This document shows, piece after piece, positions 55,701 through 63,857 of a stretch of 64,000 nt of DNA. Made by a program: the position numbers and the translations under genes. Numbering within the stretch: the first letter of the stretch is position 1; the number at the start of each line of letters is the position of its first letter. The notes beneath the pieces are model-generated. The model saw nothing but the letters and a program-made list of their open reading frames with translations. It did not search any database and had not been told where the DNA came from. Location: the NCBI GenBank assembly GCA_015296085.1, contig DVDT01000073.1, positions 40,819 to 104,818 of the forward strand, in the 5' to 3' direction. Origin of the DNA: Trichormus sp. M33_DOE_039 (GTDB taxonomy: Bacteria > Cyanobacteriota > Cyanobacteriia > Cyanobacteriales > Nostocaceae).

Positions 55701-57739
55701 TGTCTTTCTTTGTATTGCAGCTGTTCGAGTAGTTGTTTCCGCTCGGTAATATCGACGGAAACGCCAGTCATGCGAACTCCCCGTCCAGTTGCATCAAGAT
55801 AGACTCTGCCTTGACTATTCAGCCAGCGCACCTCACCATCAGTTGCAGTCACTCGGTACTCCTGCTGATAAACCGTTTCTCCAGCAGCAGCCCTTTGGGC
55901 TGCTTGCACAACTTGTAGCTGATCATCAGGATGAATCTTAGCCAAAAAGTCTTCTAGAGTACCTGCTTCCAGTCCCCAAATCCAGAGCGCATTCGGAGAA
56001 CACACCACACGATTGGTAATTAAATCCATGTCCCAAGCAACCATCTGCGCTGAGGATAGAGCCAGTTGTAGGCGTTCTTCCGTCTGCCGGAGATTTTCCT
56101 CAATCTGCTTGAGTCGCGTTACATCCTGAAACATCCCAATCGCAATGGCTGGATGTCCATACATGGCTGGTAAAGTTTCTCCCCAGCAAAGCGTCGAGCG
56201 AATACCGCCTGGTGTATGCCAATTCATTTGATAGTTTTGCAACTTTTCTCCCCGTGCTAACAGCACCGCAGGCATTCTTTCCGTAGGAACGCGATCGCCA
56301 TTAGCATCGGTGCAGTAGTAAACATCGGGGTATTCATCAAATACAGCCACAGCTGCGACAATTTGATTTTGGCTATTGAGAATTGGCGCAGAATTGACGC
56401 TAATAAAAATTTGGCTACCATCAACTTCTAGCCGCATTTCTTCGTTAGAGACAACTTCACCTGTTTGAAGCGATCGCGCTAATGGATAATCATCAGGCGC
56501 GTACATCTCTCCATCTGGACGAAAGGCCACAAATGGGGTGATAGGCACGTAGTCTTCTAGTTCCAAATACTGTTCATAGTCATACCGAACGATTTGTTTG
56601 GCTTGTTCATTGGCAAGAACTAATTTACCAGTTGCCGCATCAGCAATTAATACACCTGTTGGTAATTGCTCTAAAACAGCTGCAAATCGGCTATGTTCCA
56701 TCTCCAACTCAGTCAGCAACCGCTCCCGTTCTGCTTCGGCTTGTTTGCGCTGTGTGACATCACGAAAATACACAGCCACACCCTCAGCCGACGGATAGGC
56801 ATTGACCTCTAACCAACAGCCAACAGGCTCGCCAAATTCTTCCCACGAAACAGGAACTTGTTGCACTACTGTTCGATGTAGTGCTTGATATGCTACACCA
56901 CCCACAAGTTCGGGAAACGCCTCATGCCAAACGTGTTTACCAATCAATTCTTCTGGTGTTCTGTGTAAAAGTTTGGCTGCGGATTGATTGACATAGGTGT
57001 AGTGCCAATTGTGATCAAAAGCTACAAAAGCATCTGTAATACTTTCTAGGATGGTTGTCACCTGGCGTTCAGTTTCTTGGGCAGCGATAAATTGGGTATG
57101 TTGGTGCTGGGCAAGTCTTGTGTCGGTCATGTCCCGACTAATGACGATAACGGAAATGGGTATTTCCTGGTCATCTAATTCCGGTACTAACCGAGCCTGA
57201 TAAAACCGTACTCCAAATGGGGTGGTAAATTCAAATTCAATTTCCTGCTCTTGAGCAGTAGCAAACACCTGACGTAAATGCTCATCCCAAAACAGGTATA
57301 TGGGGTCTGACATAAATTCAGACATGGATTTACCCAACAGAGCATCCCGTGAATATCCCAAGGCTTGCTCGACCATGCGGTTAACGTACAGGTAACGAAT
57401 TTGCGAGTCGAAACGGGCGATCGCATCTGGTGCATTTTCCAGTAAAGCTTCTAACTCTTGTTTCTGACGCTCTAAGGTGGAGATAGCTTGCTTTTGCTCC
57501 AGAATGCGTTCTTGTAACCAAGCGTTTTCAGCAATTGCCTTCATTTCCGGGAAATTGAAATTTTGCTCATTTCCTAGACTACGGGCAAAGTATTCAATCA
57601 ATTCCGAACGCGAAATCCCTTGCTTTTGCGCTTCCTCATCAAGCGATCTCCACGCTGTGCTGGTAAGAGATACACTAACCCGTTGTTTATTTTCTAATTC
57701 CCAGTTGCTAACAAACTTACCAGTGGCATCGCGCTTCAT
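52721..57739 (-). CDS. Multi-PAS/GAF hybrid sensor histidine kinase with N-terminal RHH-like segment
   Basis: A 1672-residue cytoplasmic protein. In order: a ribbon-helix-helix-like segment (about 15-55, KQRVSVSLTSTAWRSLDEEA then ISRSELIEYFARSL), PAS domains near 95, 230, 355 and 560, a GAF domain near 690-850, PAS near 855 and 1000, a second GAF near 1125-1285, a HisKA domain with phospho-acceptor His1313 (LAVLSHELRSPLNPILGW), an HATPase domain (QVVWNLISNAVKFT, VKDTGIGI, GGLGLGLAIV), and a receiver domain with Asp1599 (LLLSDIGMPEMDG) and Lys in HIAKPIDPDEL. It lacks membrane segments, so it should sense an internal or diffusible cue. No output regulator is encoded nearby. Confidence 0.92.
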   Translation of the reverse strand: MKRDATGKFVSNWELENKQRVSVSLTSTAWRSLDEEAQKQGISRSELIEYFARSLGNEQNFNFPEMKAIAENAWLQERILEQKQAISTLERQKQELEALLENAPDAIARFDSQIRYLYVNRMVEQALGYSRDALLGKSMSEFMSDPIYLFWDEHLRQVFATAQEQEIEFEFTTPFGVRFYQARLVPELDDQEIPISVIVISRDMTDTRLAQHQHTQFIAAQETERQVTTILESITDAFVAFDHNWHYTYVNQSAAKLLHRTPEELIGKHVWHEAFPELVGGVAYQALHRTVVQQVPVSWEEFGEPVGCWLEVNAYPSAEGVAVYFRDVTQRKQAEAERERLLTELEMEHSRFAAVLEQLPTGVLIADAATGKLVLANEQAKQIVRYDYEQYLELEDYVPITPFVAFRPDGEMYAPDDYPLARSLQTGEVVSNEEMRLEVDGSQIFISVNSAPILNSQNQIVAAVAVFDEYPDVYYCTDANGDRVPTERMPAVLLARGEKLQNYQMNWHTPGGIRSTLCWGETLPAMYGHPAIAIGMFQDVTRLKQIEENLRQTEERLQLALSSAQMVAWDMDLITNRVVCSPNALWIWGLEAGTLEDFLAKIHPDDQLQVVQAAQRAAAGETVYQQEYRVTATDGEVRWLNSQGRVYLDATGRGVRMTGVSVDITERKQLLEQLQYKERQQEFLIQLNDAIRTLSDPKEIMWQVVRATGQHFQVTRCTYGEIDSTQEYVSVERDYCNGVISIVGSHHMDSFGPEIIVELKQGKTIVVNDVDTDPRTRGAGAAAFDAIATKSLLCVPLVKQGKFVALFVLHHIAPRQWTEAEVTLIEQIAEQTWLAVERSRVEEALRESEAHLQFALKVGRMGTWQWDIQTGAICWSEGHFTVLGLQPYECQPTYELWASRVHPDDLAQAKAKLRQAKLSRKEYHHEYRLCWSDGSIHWVEVRGKFTYDLKGNPKNSIGAVIDITERKQAEQEREQLLERERIARKHAETVQHQLATIFETSPVGIALLDVKQRFIAINEALAQINGLSREQHLGHSVPELFGQSDPGIVAVIEEIYNTGNRFIASGLAINAPGRSDRSPGYYNVYYLPTINSNNQVEDVLAYVVDVTERVRLERNQHFLAEASAVLASSLDYQTTLERVAQLAVPELADWCTVHIVKENGSVEQIAVAHIEPDKLQWADQMRHKYSLNLDEPRGAAWTLRTGKSDLLPDIPDELLVQVARDPEHLAILRSVGFKSFMTVPLKTQDRILGVISFISAESGKRYDQSSLQLAEELARRASLAIENAQLYRIAQSDRAKAEAANRIKDEFLAVLSHELRSPLNPILGWTRLLRNKRLDPTKAEQALETIERNAKLQAQLIEDLLDVSRILQGKMSLNVALVDLSATIAAALETVRLAAEAKNIQIQTRLNPLSGTVSGDTNRLQQVVWNLISNAVKFTHSGGQVEVRLEQVGMYAQIQVKDTGIGITPEFLPYVFEYFRQQDGATTRKFGGLGLGLAIVRHLTELHGGTVQADSPGQNLGATFTVRLPLNFVQQELSSNHILMESAINLRGMQILVVDDDPDMCELAEFILTQAGAQVTTAASAFQALTFLNQSVPDLLLSDIGMPEMDGYSLIRQIRQYSPQQGGTIPAIALSAYAGEINQQQALQAGFQKHIAKPIDPDELVRTIASLIGTIT

Positions 57740-57931
57740 TGAGATTTATCCGTAGGCGTACACGGCTACCCATATTTAATCCGAATTAGACCCTCACTAG
57801 GATCTTTCCTAAGACGGAGGTTTTGAGTTCCAAGAAATAGAAGGCAGTCCAGATGCGGCAATTTTCACAGCCCAATAGGTAAAGATGTCTTTCCCCTACA
57901 CCTCCTGCTTGGGTTAAACCTACCCTTGATT

Positions 57932-58322
57932 CCGGCAAGCAGAAAACAAGATTGTCGCAATGGTTGGTGATGGTATCAATGATGCACCAGTTTTAGCTCA
58001 AGCCGATGTGGGAATTGCCATTGGCACTGGTACAGATGTAGCGATCGCCGCTAGTGATATCACCTTAATCTCTGGTGATTTACAAGGCATAGTTACAGCA
58101 ATTCAACTCAGCCGCGCTACAATTCACAACATTCGCCAAAACCTATTTTTCGCCTTCATTTACAACGTTGCTGGTATTCCCATCGCTGCCGGGATTCTCT
58201 TCCCCATCTTTGGTTGGTTACTCAACCCTATCATCGCCGGTGCAGCAATGGCTTTTAGCTCGGTTTCTGTCGTTACCAACGCGCTGCGGTTACGTAACTT
58301 CCAACCTAAAACACTCGCATAG
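57932..58322 (+). pseudogene. 3' fragment of a P1B-type (copper/heavy-metal) ATPase gene
   Basis: The frame, open only from 57932, reads [20 protein letters not shown], then [20 protein letters not shown] and the last membrane pair ([39 protein letters not shown]). These are the hinge motif GDGINDAP and C-terminus of CopA-like exporters. The metal-binding N-terminus, the CPC membrane segment, the DKTGT phosphorylation site and the nucleotide domain, about 600 residues, are missing. A stop codon (TGA) precedes it. It is a truncated relic, although its 3' gene neighbours persist. Confidence 0.88.
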
Positions 58323-58333
58323 AGGAAATAACA

Positions 58334-58414
58334 ATGCTCAATCAAACCATATTTTTCGGAACTTTAGCAGGATTTGGATTTCTGCTGGGAGTGATTTCAG
58401 GAACTTTAGTTTAG
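58334..58414 (+). CDS. Small membrane peptide (26 residues)
   Basis: An ATG at 58334 with AGAGGA 7 nt upstream opens a 26-codon frame reading MLNQTIFFGTLAGFGFLLGV then ISGTLV. It is one hydrophobic helix with small residues. It starts 11 bp after the ATPase relic and ends 33 bp before the cupredoxin gene. The good ribosome-binding site and position make it a credible small membrane protein; its function is unknown. Confidence 0.5.
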   Translation: MLNQTIFFGTLAGFGFLLGVISGTLV

Positions 58415-58447
58415 CTGACAACTTACATTCACGTAGGAGGTATTTAA

Positions 58448-59017
58448 ATGGTGAAAAAAACAGCACTCATTGGTAGTATAGCCAGTTTAGGAGTTGTATT
58501 CTCAATTGCATCTGGTGAAGCGATCGCTACGCGAACAGCAAACGCACAAACATCTCATGAGGCGCACTCATCTGCCAAATTCCCAGCCAATCAATTTCAA
58601 CGTATTGAACAGCCATTAGGGAACAAAGTGGCCGTCACCCTGGGTGGATTAGGAGTAATTGGCTTAGAACTTTGGTGGTTCTTGCTGAGTAAACCCAAGT
58701 CTCAGAAAGCAGTTAGGGGAGGTGAAGGTATCCAAGAAGTCACCGTTACTGTTGATGGGGGATACGAGCCTAGTCGAATTGTGGTGCAAGCGGGAAAACC
58801 TGTGCGACTGAAATTTGAACGTAAAGATCCCAGCAGTTGCCTAGAACAAGTAGTGATTCCAGACTTTCACATTGCCGCAGATTTGCCGCTTCATCAAATA
58901 ACGACTGTGGAGTTTACACCAGAAACATCAGGTGAGTATGCTTTCACCTGTGGGATGAATATGTTTCGTGGTGCGATCGCAGTCCAAGCCACAGACAAAA
59001 CGTCGTCAACTCTCTAG
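58448..59017 (+). CDS. Cupredoxin-domain membrane-anchored protein
   Basis: A 189-residue protein with an N-terminal signal or anchor (ALIGSIASLGVVFSIASGEA), a second hydrophobic segment near 70-85 (VAVTLGGLGVIGLELWWFLL), and a C-terminal cupredoxin-like domain: GGYEPSRIVVQAGKPVRLKF, SSCLEQVVIPDFHIAADLP and VEFTPETSGEYAFTCGMNMF. The Cys, His and CGMNM residues are plausible copper ligands. Such proteins often sit next to copper-exporting ATPases, and here a truncated ATPase precedes it. The strong AGGAGG before the ATG supports the start. A role in periplasmic copper binding or delivery is inferred. Confidence 0.8.
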   Translation: MVKKTALIGSIASLGVVFSIASGEAIATRTANAQTSHEAHSSAKFPANQFQRIEQPLGNKVAVTLGGLGVIGLELWWFLLSKPKSQKAVRGGEGIQEVTVTVDGGYEPSRIVVQAGKPVRLKFERKDPSSCLEQVVIPDFHIAADLPLHQITTVEFTPETSGEYAFTCGMNMFRGAIAVQATDKTSSTL

Positions 59018-59029
59018 AGGAATATAAAA

Positions 59030-59449
59030 ATGATTGATATTGGACTTACGCATATTGCTTTACCTGTTTCCCAGATTGAACAAAGTATTGAGTTCTACAC
59101 CACCTATGCTCAAATGCAAGTAGTTCATCGTCGGATTGATGCAGACACAGGGGTTGCAGTCGCTTGGCTCACAGACCATACTCGACCATTTGCCATTGTT
59201 CTGATTGAAACCAAGTCAGTACATCCTGTTCTCTCGCCATTAGCACATCTGGGAATTGGCTGTAAGAGTCGTGAAGCGATGGATGCTTTGTGTGATCAGG
59301 CTCGCCAAGCAGGGGTACTAATTGATGAACCCAAAGATTCTGGGTATCCGGTCGGATATTGGGCGTTCTTGCGAGACCCGGATGGTCACACGTTGGAATT
59401 ATCTTACGGTCAGGAGATTGGTCTAACAGTAGTTCAAGGGAATATCTAG
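59030..59449 (+). CDS. VOC/glyoxalase-family protein
   Basis: A 139-residue protein with the paired beta-alpha-beta-beta-beta folds of the vicinal oxygen chelate family: an N-terminal GLTHIALPVSQIEQSIEFYT, and a C-terminal GYWAFLRDPDGHTLELSYGQ with the usual metal-binding glutamate. His8 in LTHIAL and Glu in LELSYG are likely metal ligands. The exact substrate (glyoxalase, fosfomycin or bleomycin resistance, or dioxygenase) cannot be told. It follows the cupredoxin gene by 12 bp with AGAGGA before the ATG, so the two are probably co-transcribed. Confidence 0.8.
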   Translation: MIDIGLTHIALPVSQIEQSIEFYTTYAQMQVVHRRIDADTGVAVAWLTDHTRPFAIVLIETKSVHPVLSPLAHLGIGCKSREAMDALCDQARQAGVLIDEPKDSGYPVGYWAFLRDPDGHTLELSYGQEIGLTVVQGNI

Positions 59450-59555
59450 TACAAAACTTGGGAGATAGTTTCCTCAATAAATAATTTTTAGGCTTGAATC
59501 TCCAGTCAGCTAGAGAGTTTAGTATAAGATTGGCGATTATATCTTTAGTGAGGGT

Positions 59556-59978
59556 TTGGTAAGTATGTTAGCTCAAGCCGAAGCAAAACAGATTGGTGTA
59601 GTTGCCAAAGAAAGCGGTGTACCAATTAAAACTATTCGCTACTATGAAGAACTTGGTCTACTCAAATCATCAGGAAGAACGGAAGGTGGATTTAGATTAT
59701 TTAACTCTGATGTTTTAGAGCGACTACGTTTTATTAAACGCGCCCAAAGCTTAGGCTTAAGCTTGTCAGAAATTCAGGAATTTTTAAATGTTCATGATAG
59801 CGGAGAATTACCTTGTGACCATATAAAAATTAAACTAGAGGAAAAGGTAAAGGCTATTGATGAACAAATGCAACAATTACTTATTTTAAGGCAGGAATTA
59901 TCAGGATTAATCTCTGGTTGGGAAATTAAACCTGATAATAATCATTCAACTATTTGTCCAATCATTGAACATGATTGA
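59556..59978 (+). CDS. MerR-family metal-responsive transcriptional regulator
   Basis: A 140-residue regulator. The N-terminal MerR helix-turn-helix reads KESGVPIKTIRYYEELGLLK, then GFRLFNSDVLERLRFIKRAQ. A dimerisation helix follows, and two cysteines (LPCDHIKIKLEEK and STICPIIEHD) sit where heavy-metal MerR proteins bind their ion. It most resembles copper- or zinc-type members and fits the ATPase-cupredoxin neighbourhood. It lies about 100 bp after the VOC gene on the same strand with its own probable promoter. The ATG at 59565 is an alternative to 59556. Confidence 0.85.
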   Translation: MVSMLAQAEAKQIGVVAKESGVPIKTIRYYEELGLLKSSGRTEGGFRLFNSDVLERLRFIKRAQSLGLSLSEIQEFLNVHDSGELPCDHIKIKLEEKVKAIDEQMQQLLILRQELSGLISGWEIKPDNNHSTICPIIEHD

Positions 59979-60026
59979 AAATCAACACACTTCTAATTTC
60001 TTCAAGAAAAGTCATTAAAAATAATC

Positions 60027-60503
60027 ATGGTTTTTGATTATTCTTTAGATTATAAAAATATCGATTTTCGCCAACATCCTGAATTGTATCGCGTCGGCAA
60101 AGGTGAACAGGGTGTACTTTTAGTAGAGCCATACAAATCAGAAATTCTTCCCTATTGGCGGTTTAAAACTCCTGAGATTGCTAAAGAATCAAGTGAGAAA
60201 ATCTACCAAATTTTTCTTGATTATTTAGAGAAAGATGACTTTATTGGTGCAGATATGGCGCGGAAGTTTTTACAAATGGGCTATACGAGGTCGCGCCGTT
60301 ATGCGAATCATAAAAGTGGCAGAAAGTATCAGCGATCGCAAAATTCCACTGAGCAAAAAGAAATTCTGCCCTATGATGTAGATCCAGTGAAAGCTGAATC
60401 AGCAGCCATATTCAAAACCAAGTGGATAGAAGCAAAAACCAATGCAACATACCTCCAGCTTTTAGCTAGGCATAAACAAATATACGAAACTAACAATAAT
60501 TAA
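60027..60503 (+). CDS. DUF4385 protein
   Basis: A 158-residue soluble protein with the DUF4385 pattern: FDYSLDYKNIDFRQHPELYR, VGKGEQGVLLVEPYKSEILP and YWRFKTPEIA, followed by DFIGADMARKFLQMGYTRSRRYANHKSG. The family is widespread but uncharacterised. It begins 48 bp after the MerR gene on the same strand and may share its transcript, although nothing ties it to metal response. Confidence 0.8.
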   Translation: MVFDYSLDYKNIDFRQHPELYRVGKGEQGVLLVEPYKSEILPYWRFKTPEIAKESSEKIYQIFLDYLEKDDFIGADMARKFLQMGYTRSRRYANHKSGRKYQRSQNSTEQKEILPYDVDPVKAESAAIFKTKWIEAKTNATYLQLLARHKQIYETNNN

Positions 60504-61877
60504 TGATTTTTTATGTTGTTATCATCCCTAAATTCAGCAAAACTAAATCGCCTAATGAGCTGTTTTTAATTCAGCCTGCAATTACCTGAACTAAAGTATC
60601 AACTGTCTTTGAACTCACTGAGGTAACGGTGGTCACATTTCGCCATACTGCTCTATGAAGAAGGTAATAAACTCTTGTGTATATTCATCATCATTACACT
60701 TCTACAACATCGGCTCCCCTTGGTTGTGATCGCGTCTCATGAGCATTATCCGCATTTAGACAACAGAGAAGCAGTTAAAATGTGCATCTCAAACTACCAA
60801 CTAACTTTACGTTCCAATGAGTGTAGAACTTGGCATCTACTTTAAGTAGTAGACTGATCAACGTGATTTATGTCTTCAGATTTATGAATTATTGGAGAAC
60901 AGTGCTTATAGTTAAGTTCGTAGGTGGTAATACACCTGATTCTGTAAGTGAGGTTGACAATCATGTTGATGTATTTATCGGTAAATAATTCTTGTATACA
61001 TTTACCAGAAATCTGCAATTGCTATTCAAATTAGTTAATCATTGCAGCAACAAGAGTGCAAAATTTCCAAGTAGCGTCGTAAACTTGGAAAATTGCTCAG
61101 ACATTATGCCAACCTGAATATTTCCAATGAATTTTCCTTGAGTAAGGCAACTAATTGTACTTTGCGAGTCTGCCTATAAATGCTCTAGGATATGAAAAGA
61201 ATATTAGAGTTTTCTGATGATATCTTGCCCTAGCATCAGAACTTAACTCAATCTGACCTCAGCTATTAGCCAAGAAAAGTATTTCTTGATAGGCTGACGA
61301 AAAATTTTTGTTTTAAATAACTTTGACTATGTGCTAGATAATGAATTATCTGGCAGGATATTGGATAGGTTTAATCAGCTATAATCTTGTGTTTTTAGTT
61401 TCTCTTTACCTACGTCGGTGCAGAAACTAAGAACTAATATCAATTCGCTCGAATTAGGCAATATATACAAAGTAGAAAAGGCTAATGTAATTTAACTAGC
61501 TAAATTACAAATGAGTCTGCTATGAAAAAAAGGGGGAGAGGAGATGATATTAACTCGCTCAACGTAAGTGAGGATTTTGAGGGAGTTTGAGCGTTCTCCT
61601 CTGGTTTTTCTAACGCTACCAACGCTAGATTTACAAGAAAAATAATTACCTGACTGGGCAATATTTTCTTGTTCCCCTGCGATGATTATATCAATAATCA
61701 TCCATAATGTTTGCTAATATGAGCAGCATTTTAAGGTTGATGCTTTATTTATGTCTGAAGAAATAGGTATCACCTTTGAAATATAAAGATTTAACATTTG
61801 CGACTTTATAGTGAGTCGCAAAACCTACCACCATCAAACTATTTTTTTACACATTTATCAAGAGAAAGTGCAATACT
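60504..61877. other. Long intergenic region without recognised genes
   Basis: About 1.37 kb of AT-rich DNA. Short open frames on either strand lack ribosome-binding sites and protein-like composition. I see no tRNA, inverted-repeat element or CRISPR-type pattern. The last few hundred bases should contain the promoter of the HlyD-type gene at 61878. Confidence 0.5.
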
Positions 61878-63857
61878 GTGAACACCTTACACCGCCAAGA
61901 AAATAATTTTTGGCATCAGTCTAATGAACAGATTCCAGAGCAACTTCCTATACTAGAAGCTAACGAGTTTCTTCCCCATCTTGGTAAATGGACAAGTATT
62001 GGTGGGGGGGTAATATTAAGTATCTTTGTAGCAGGTATTGCTCTCACATCTATTCTCAAATACAACGTGACTGTGAAAGTACCTGCAACAATTCGTCCTG
62101 TGGGAGATATCAAGGTTGTACAGTCGCTCATCAGTGGCAAAATCGAAAAAATTGCGGTGACAGAAAATCAGACGGTAGCACCAGGAGAAGCGATCGCATA
62201 TATTGATAATTCCCGCTTGCAAAATCAGAAGAGTCAGCTAACAAACGCCATTGGACAAAGTCAACTACAATTCAATCAAATTGATGCTCAGTTGCGAGAA
62301 ATTGATAATCAAATTGCGGCACAGACAAACTTAAATCAACGCATCGCGATCGCTGCACAAGCTGAACTCAGTGGTACGCAACGCAACTATACAGATCAGC
62401 AAATTACAGCTATGGCTGAGATGGGACAAGCTCAAGCAGCCTTAACTATAGCTAGAGTACAACGCGATCGCCTGCAACGAGAAAACCTTCTCAAAGCCAC
62501 CATTCAAGAAACCACAGCCGCTTGGGATTTAGCCAAAGCACAACGCGATCGCCTACAACGGGAAAAACTTCTAACGGCAAATCTCCAAGAAGCAGAAACT
62601 GCTTTAAAGTTAGCCAGAGTACAACGCGATCGCTTAAAACGAGAAAATCTCTTGAGAGCGACAGTAGAAGAAACAGCCGCTGCTTTGAATTTAGCCAAAG
62701 CACAACGCGATCGCCTACAACGGGAAAACCTCTTGCAAACCACCATCCAAGAAGCGGAAGCCGCCTTGAGTTTAGCTATATTACAGCGGGATAGAATGCA
62801 GCCTGTAGTTGCATCAGGAGCGATCGCGCGGAATGTCTATGAAGAAAAAGCCCAAGCCGTAAAATCGGCACAGGCGAAACTAGAACAAGCTAAAGCCAAT
62901 GCTAAAAATCTGCTCGAAGAAAAAGCCCAAGCCGTGATTTCTGCCGAAGCAAAACTAGAACAAGCCAAAGCCAACGCCAAAAATCTGCTTGAAGAAAAAG
63001 AACAAGCCGTGATTTCTGCGGAAGCGAAACTAGAACAAGCTAAAGCCAATGCTAAAAATCTCCTTGAAGAGAAAGAACAAGCCGTGATTTCTGCCGAAGC
63101 AAAACTAGAACAGGCTAAAGCCAATGCTAAAAATCTCCTTGAAGAAAAAGAACAAGCTTTAACTACAGCGCAAACCAATTTACTTAAAGCCAGAACTGCT
63201 CTCAATCCTAGCCATGCACCTGTAATTGTCGCCTCTGAGCGGATTCAACAAGAACAAGCTAAAGGTGAGGTGACATTAGCAGCTTTAAATAAAGAAAGAG
63301 AAACCCTGCTGCAACAACGCCTAGAATTTCAGAAACAACTAGATAAAACTCGCAAAGAATTACAACAAACTGAAAACGACATCAATCAAAGTGTCATCCG
63401 CGCTCCTATTGCTGGGACAGTTTTGCAATTGAATTTGCGTAATTCCGGCCAAGTAGTGCAACCGAGTGAAGCGATCGCTCAAATTGCTCCTATCAATGCC
63501 CCCATCTTAATCAGAGCTTATGTTTCATCACAAGACATTAACAAAGTCAAGCCTGGTCAACAAGTGCAGATGCGAGTTTCTGCTTGTCCTTATCCAGACC
63601 ACGGCACTCTCAAAGGTACAGTCAAAACCATTGCCGCTGATGCCCTACCAATTGCCAACAATACCCCATCACCCACCCCGCCCAAAGCCGGTTATGAAGT
63701 GATTATCGAACCTCAAAACCCCTACGTCGGTAGAAGTGAACGGCCATGCCAACTCAAATCAGGCATGGAAGGTCAAGCCGATATTATCTCCCGCCAAGAA
63801 ACCGTTTTGCGCTTCATTCTCCGCAAAGCCAGATTAATTGCAGATATAGGGGTATAG
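61878..63857 (+). CDS. HlyD-family membrane fusion (periplasmic adaptor) protein with extended coiled coil
   Basis: A 659-residue adaptor. An N-terminal cytoplasmic tail precedes one membrane helix (about 40-60, GGGVILSIFVAGIALTSIL). Then comes the first half of a lipoyl-like domain (VPATIRPVGDIKVVQSLISG, VAPGEAIAYID), a very long coiled coil (about 110-490), and the second lipoyl half with the HlyD signature (IRAPIAGTVLQLNLRNSGQVV, GQQVQMRVSACPYPDHGTLKG). The coiled coil contains two tandem arrays, of 27- and 25-residue units. It would bridge an inner-membrane ABC exporter and an outer-membrane channel; the transporter gene probably follows beyond the window. The start is GTG at 61878. Confidence 0.88.
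   Translation: MNTLHRQENNFWHQSNEQIPEQLPILEANEFLPHLGKWTSIGGGVILSIFVAGIALTSILKYNVTVKVPATIRPVGDIKVVQSLISGKIEKIAVTENQTVAPGEAIAYIDNSRLQNQKSQLTNAIGQSQLQFNQIDAQLREIDNQIAAQTNLNQRIAIAAQAELSGTQRNYTDQQITAMAEMGQAQAALTIARVQRDRLQRENLLKATIQETTAAWDLAKAQRDRLQREKLLTANLQEAETALKLARVQRDRLKRENLLRATVEETAAALNLAKAQRDRLQRENLLQTTIQEAEAALSLAILQRDRMQPVVASGAIARNVYEEKAQAVKSAQAKLEQAKANAKNLLEEKAQAVISAEAKLEQAKANAKNLLEEKEQAVISAEAKLEQAKANAKNLLEEKEQAVISAEAKLEQAKANAKNLLEEKEQALTTAQTNLLKARTALNPSHAPVIVASERIQQEQAKGEVTLAALNKERETLLQQRLEFQKQLDKTRKELQQTENDINQSVIRAPIAGTVLQLNLRNSGQVVQPSEAIAQIAPINAPILIRAYVSSQDINKVKPGQQVQMRVSACPYPDHGTLKGTVKTIAADALPIANNTPSPTPPKAGYEVIIEPQNPYVGRSERPCQLKSGMEGQADIISRQETVLRFILRKARLIADIGV
62448..62801 (+). repeat. 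81-bp tandem repeats (27 residues each) inside the adaptor gene
   Basis: Units start at 62448, 62529, 62610, 62691 and 62772 (last one partial) and follow the protein pattern LAxAQRDRLQRExLL with a variable second half. Each of the first four carries the octamer GCGATCGC in the Arg-Asp-Arg codons; the fifth has lost it. The array lengthens the coiled coil by expansion. Confidence 0.9.
62835..63209 (+). repeat. 75-bp tandem repeats (25 residues each) inside the adaptor gene
   Basis: Units start at 62835, 62910, 62985, 63060 and 63135, with the pattern LLEEKxQAVISAEAKLEQAK plus ANAKN. The second to fourth are almost identical in protein and close in DNA, so expansion was recent. The first and last are more diverged. 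Confidence 0.92.

Noticed and set aside
61492..61701. 69-codon leftward open frame before the adaptor gene
   Set aside because: No ribosome-binding site, low-complexity composition and no recognisable domain.
62448..63209. Regular repeats considered as a CRISPR array
   Set aside because: The repeats are contiguous, in frame and coding, without unique spacers.
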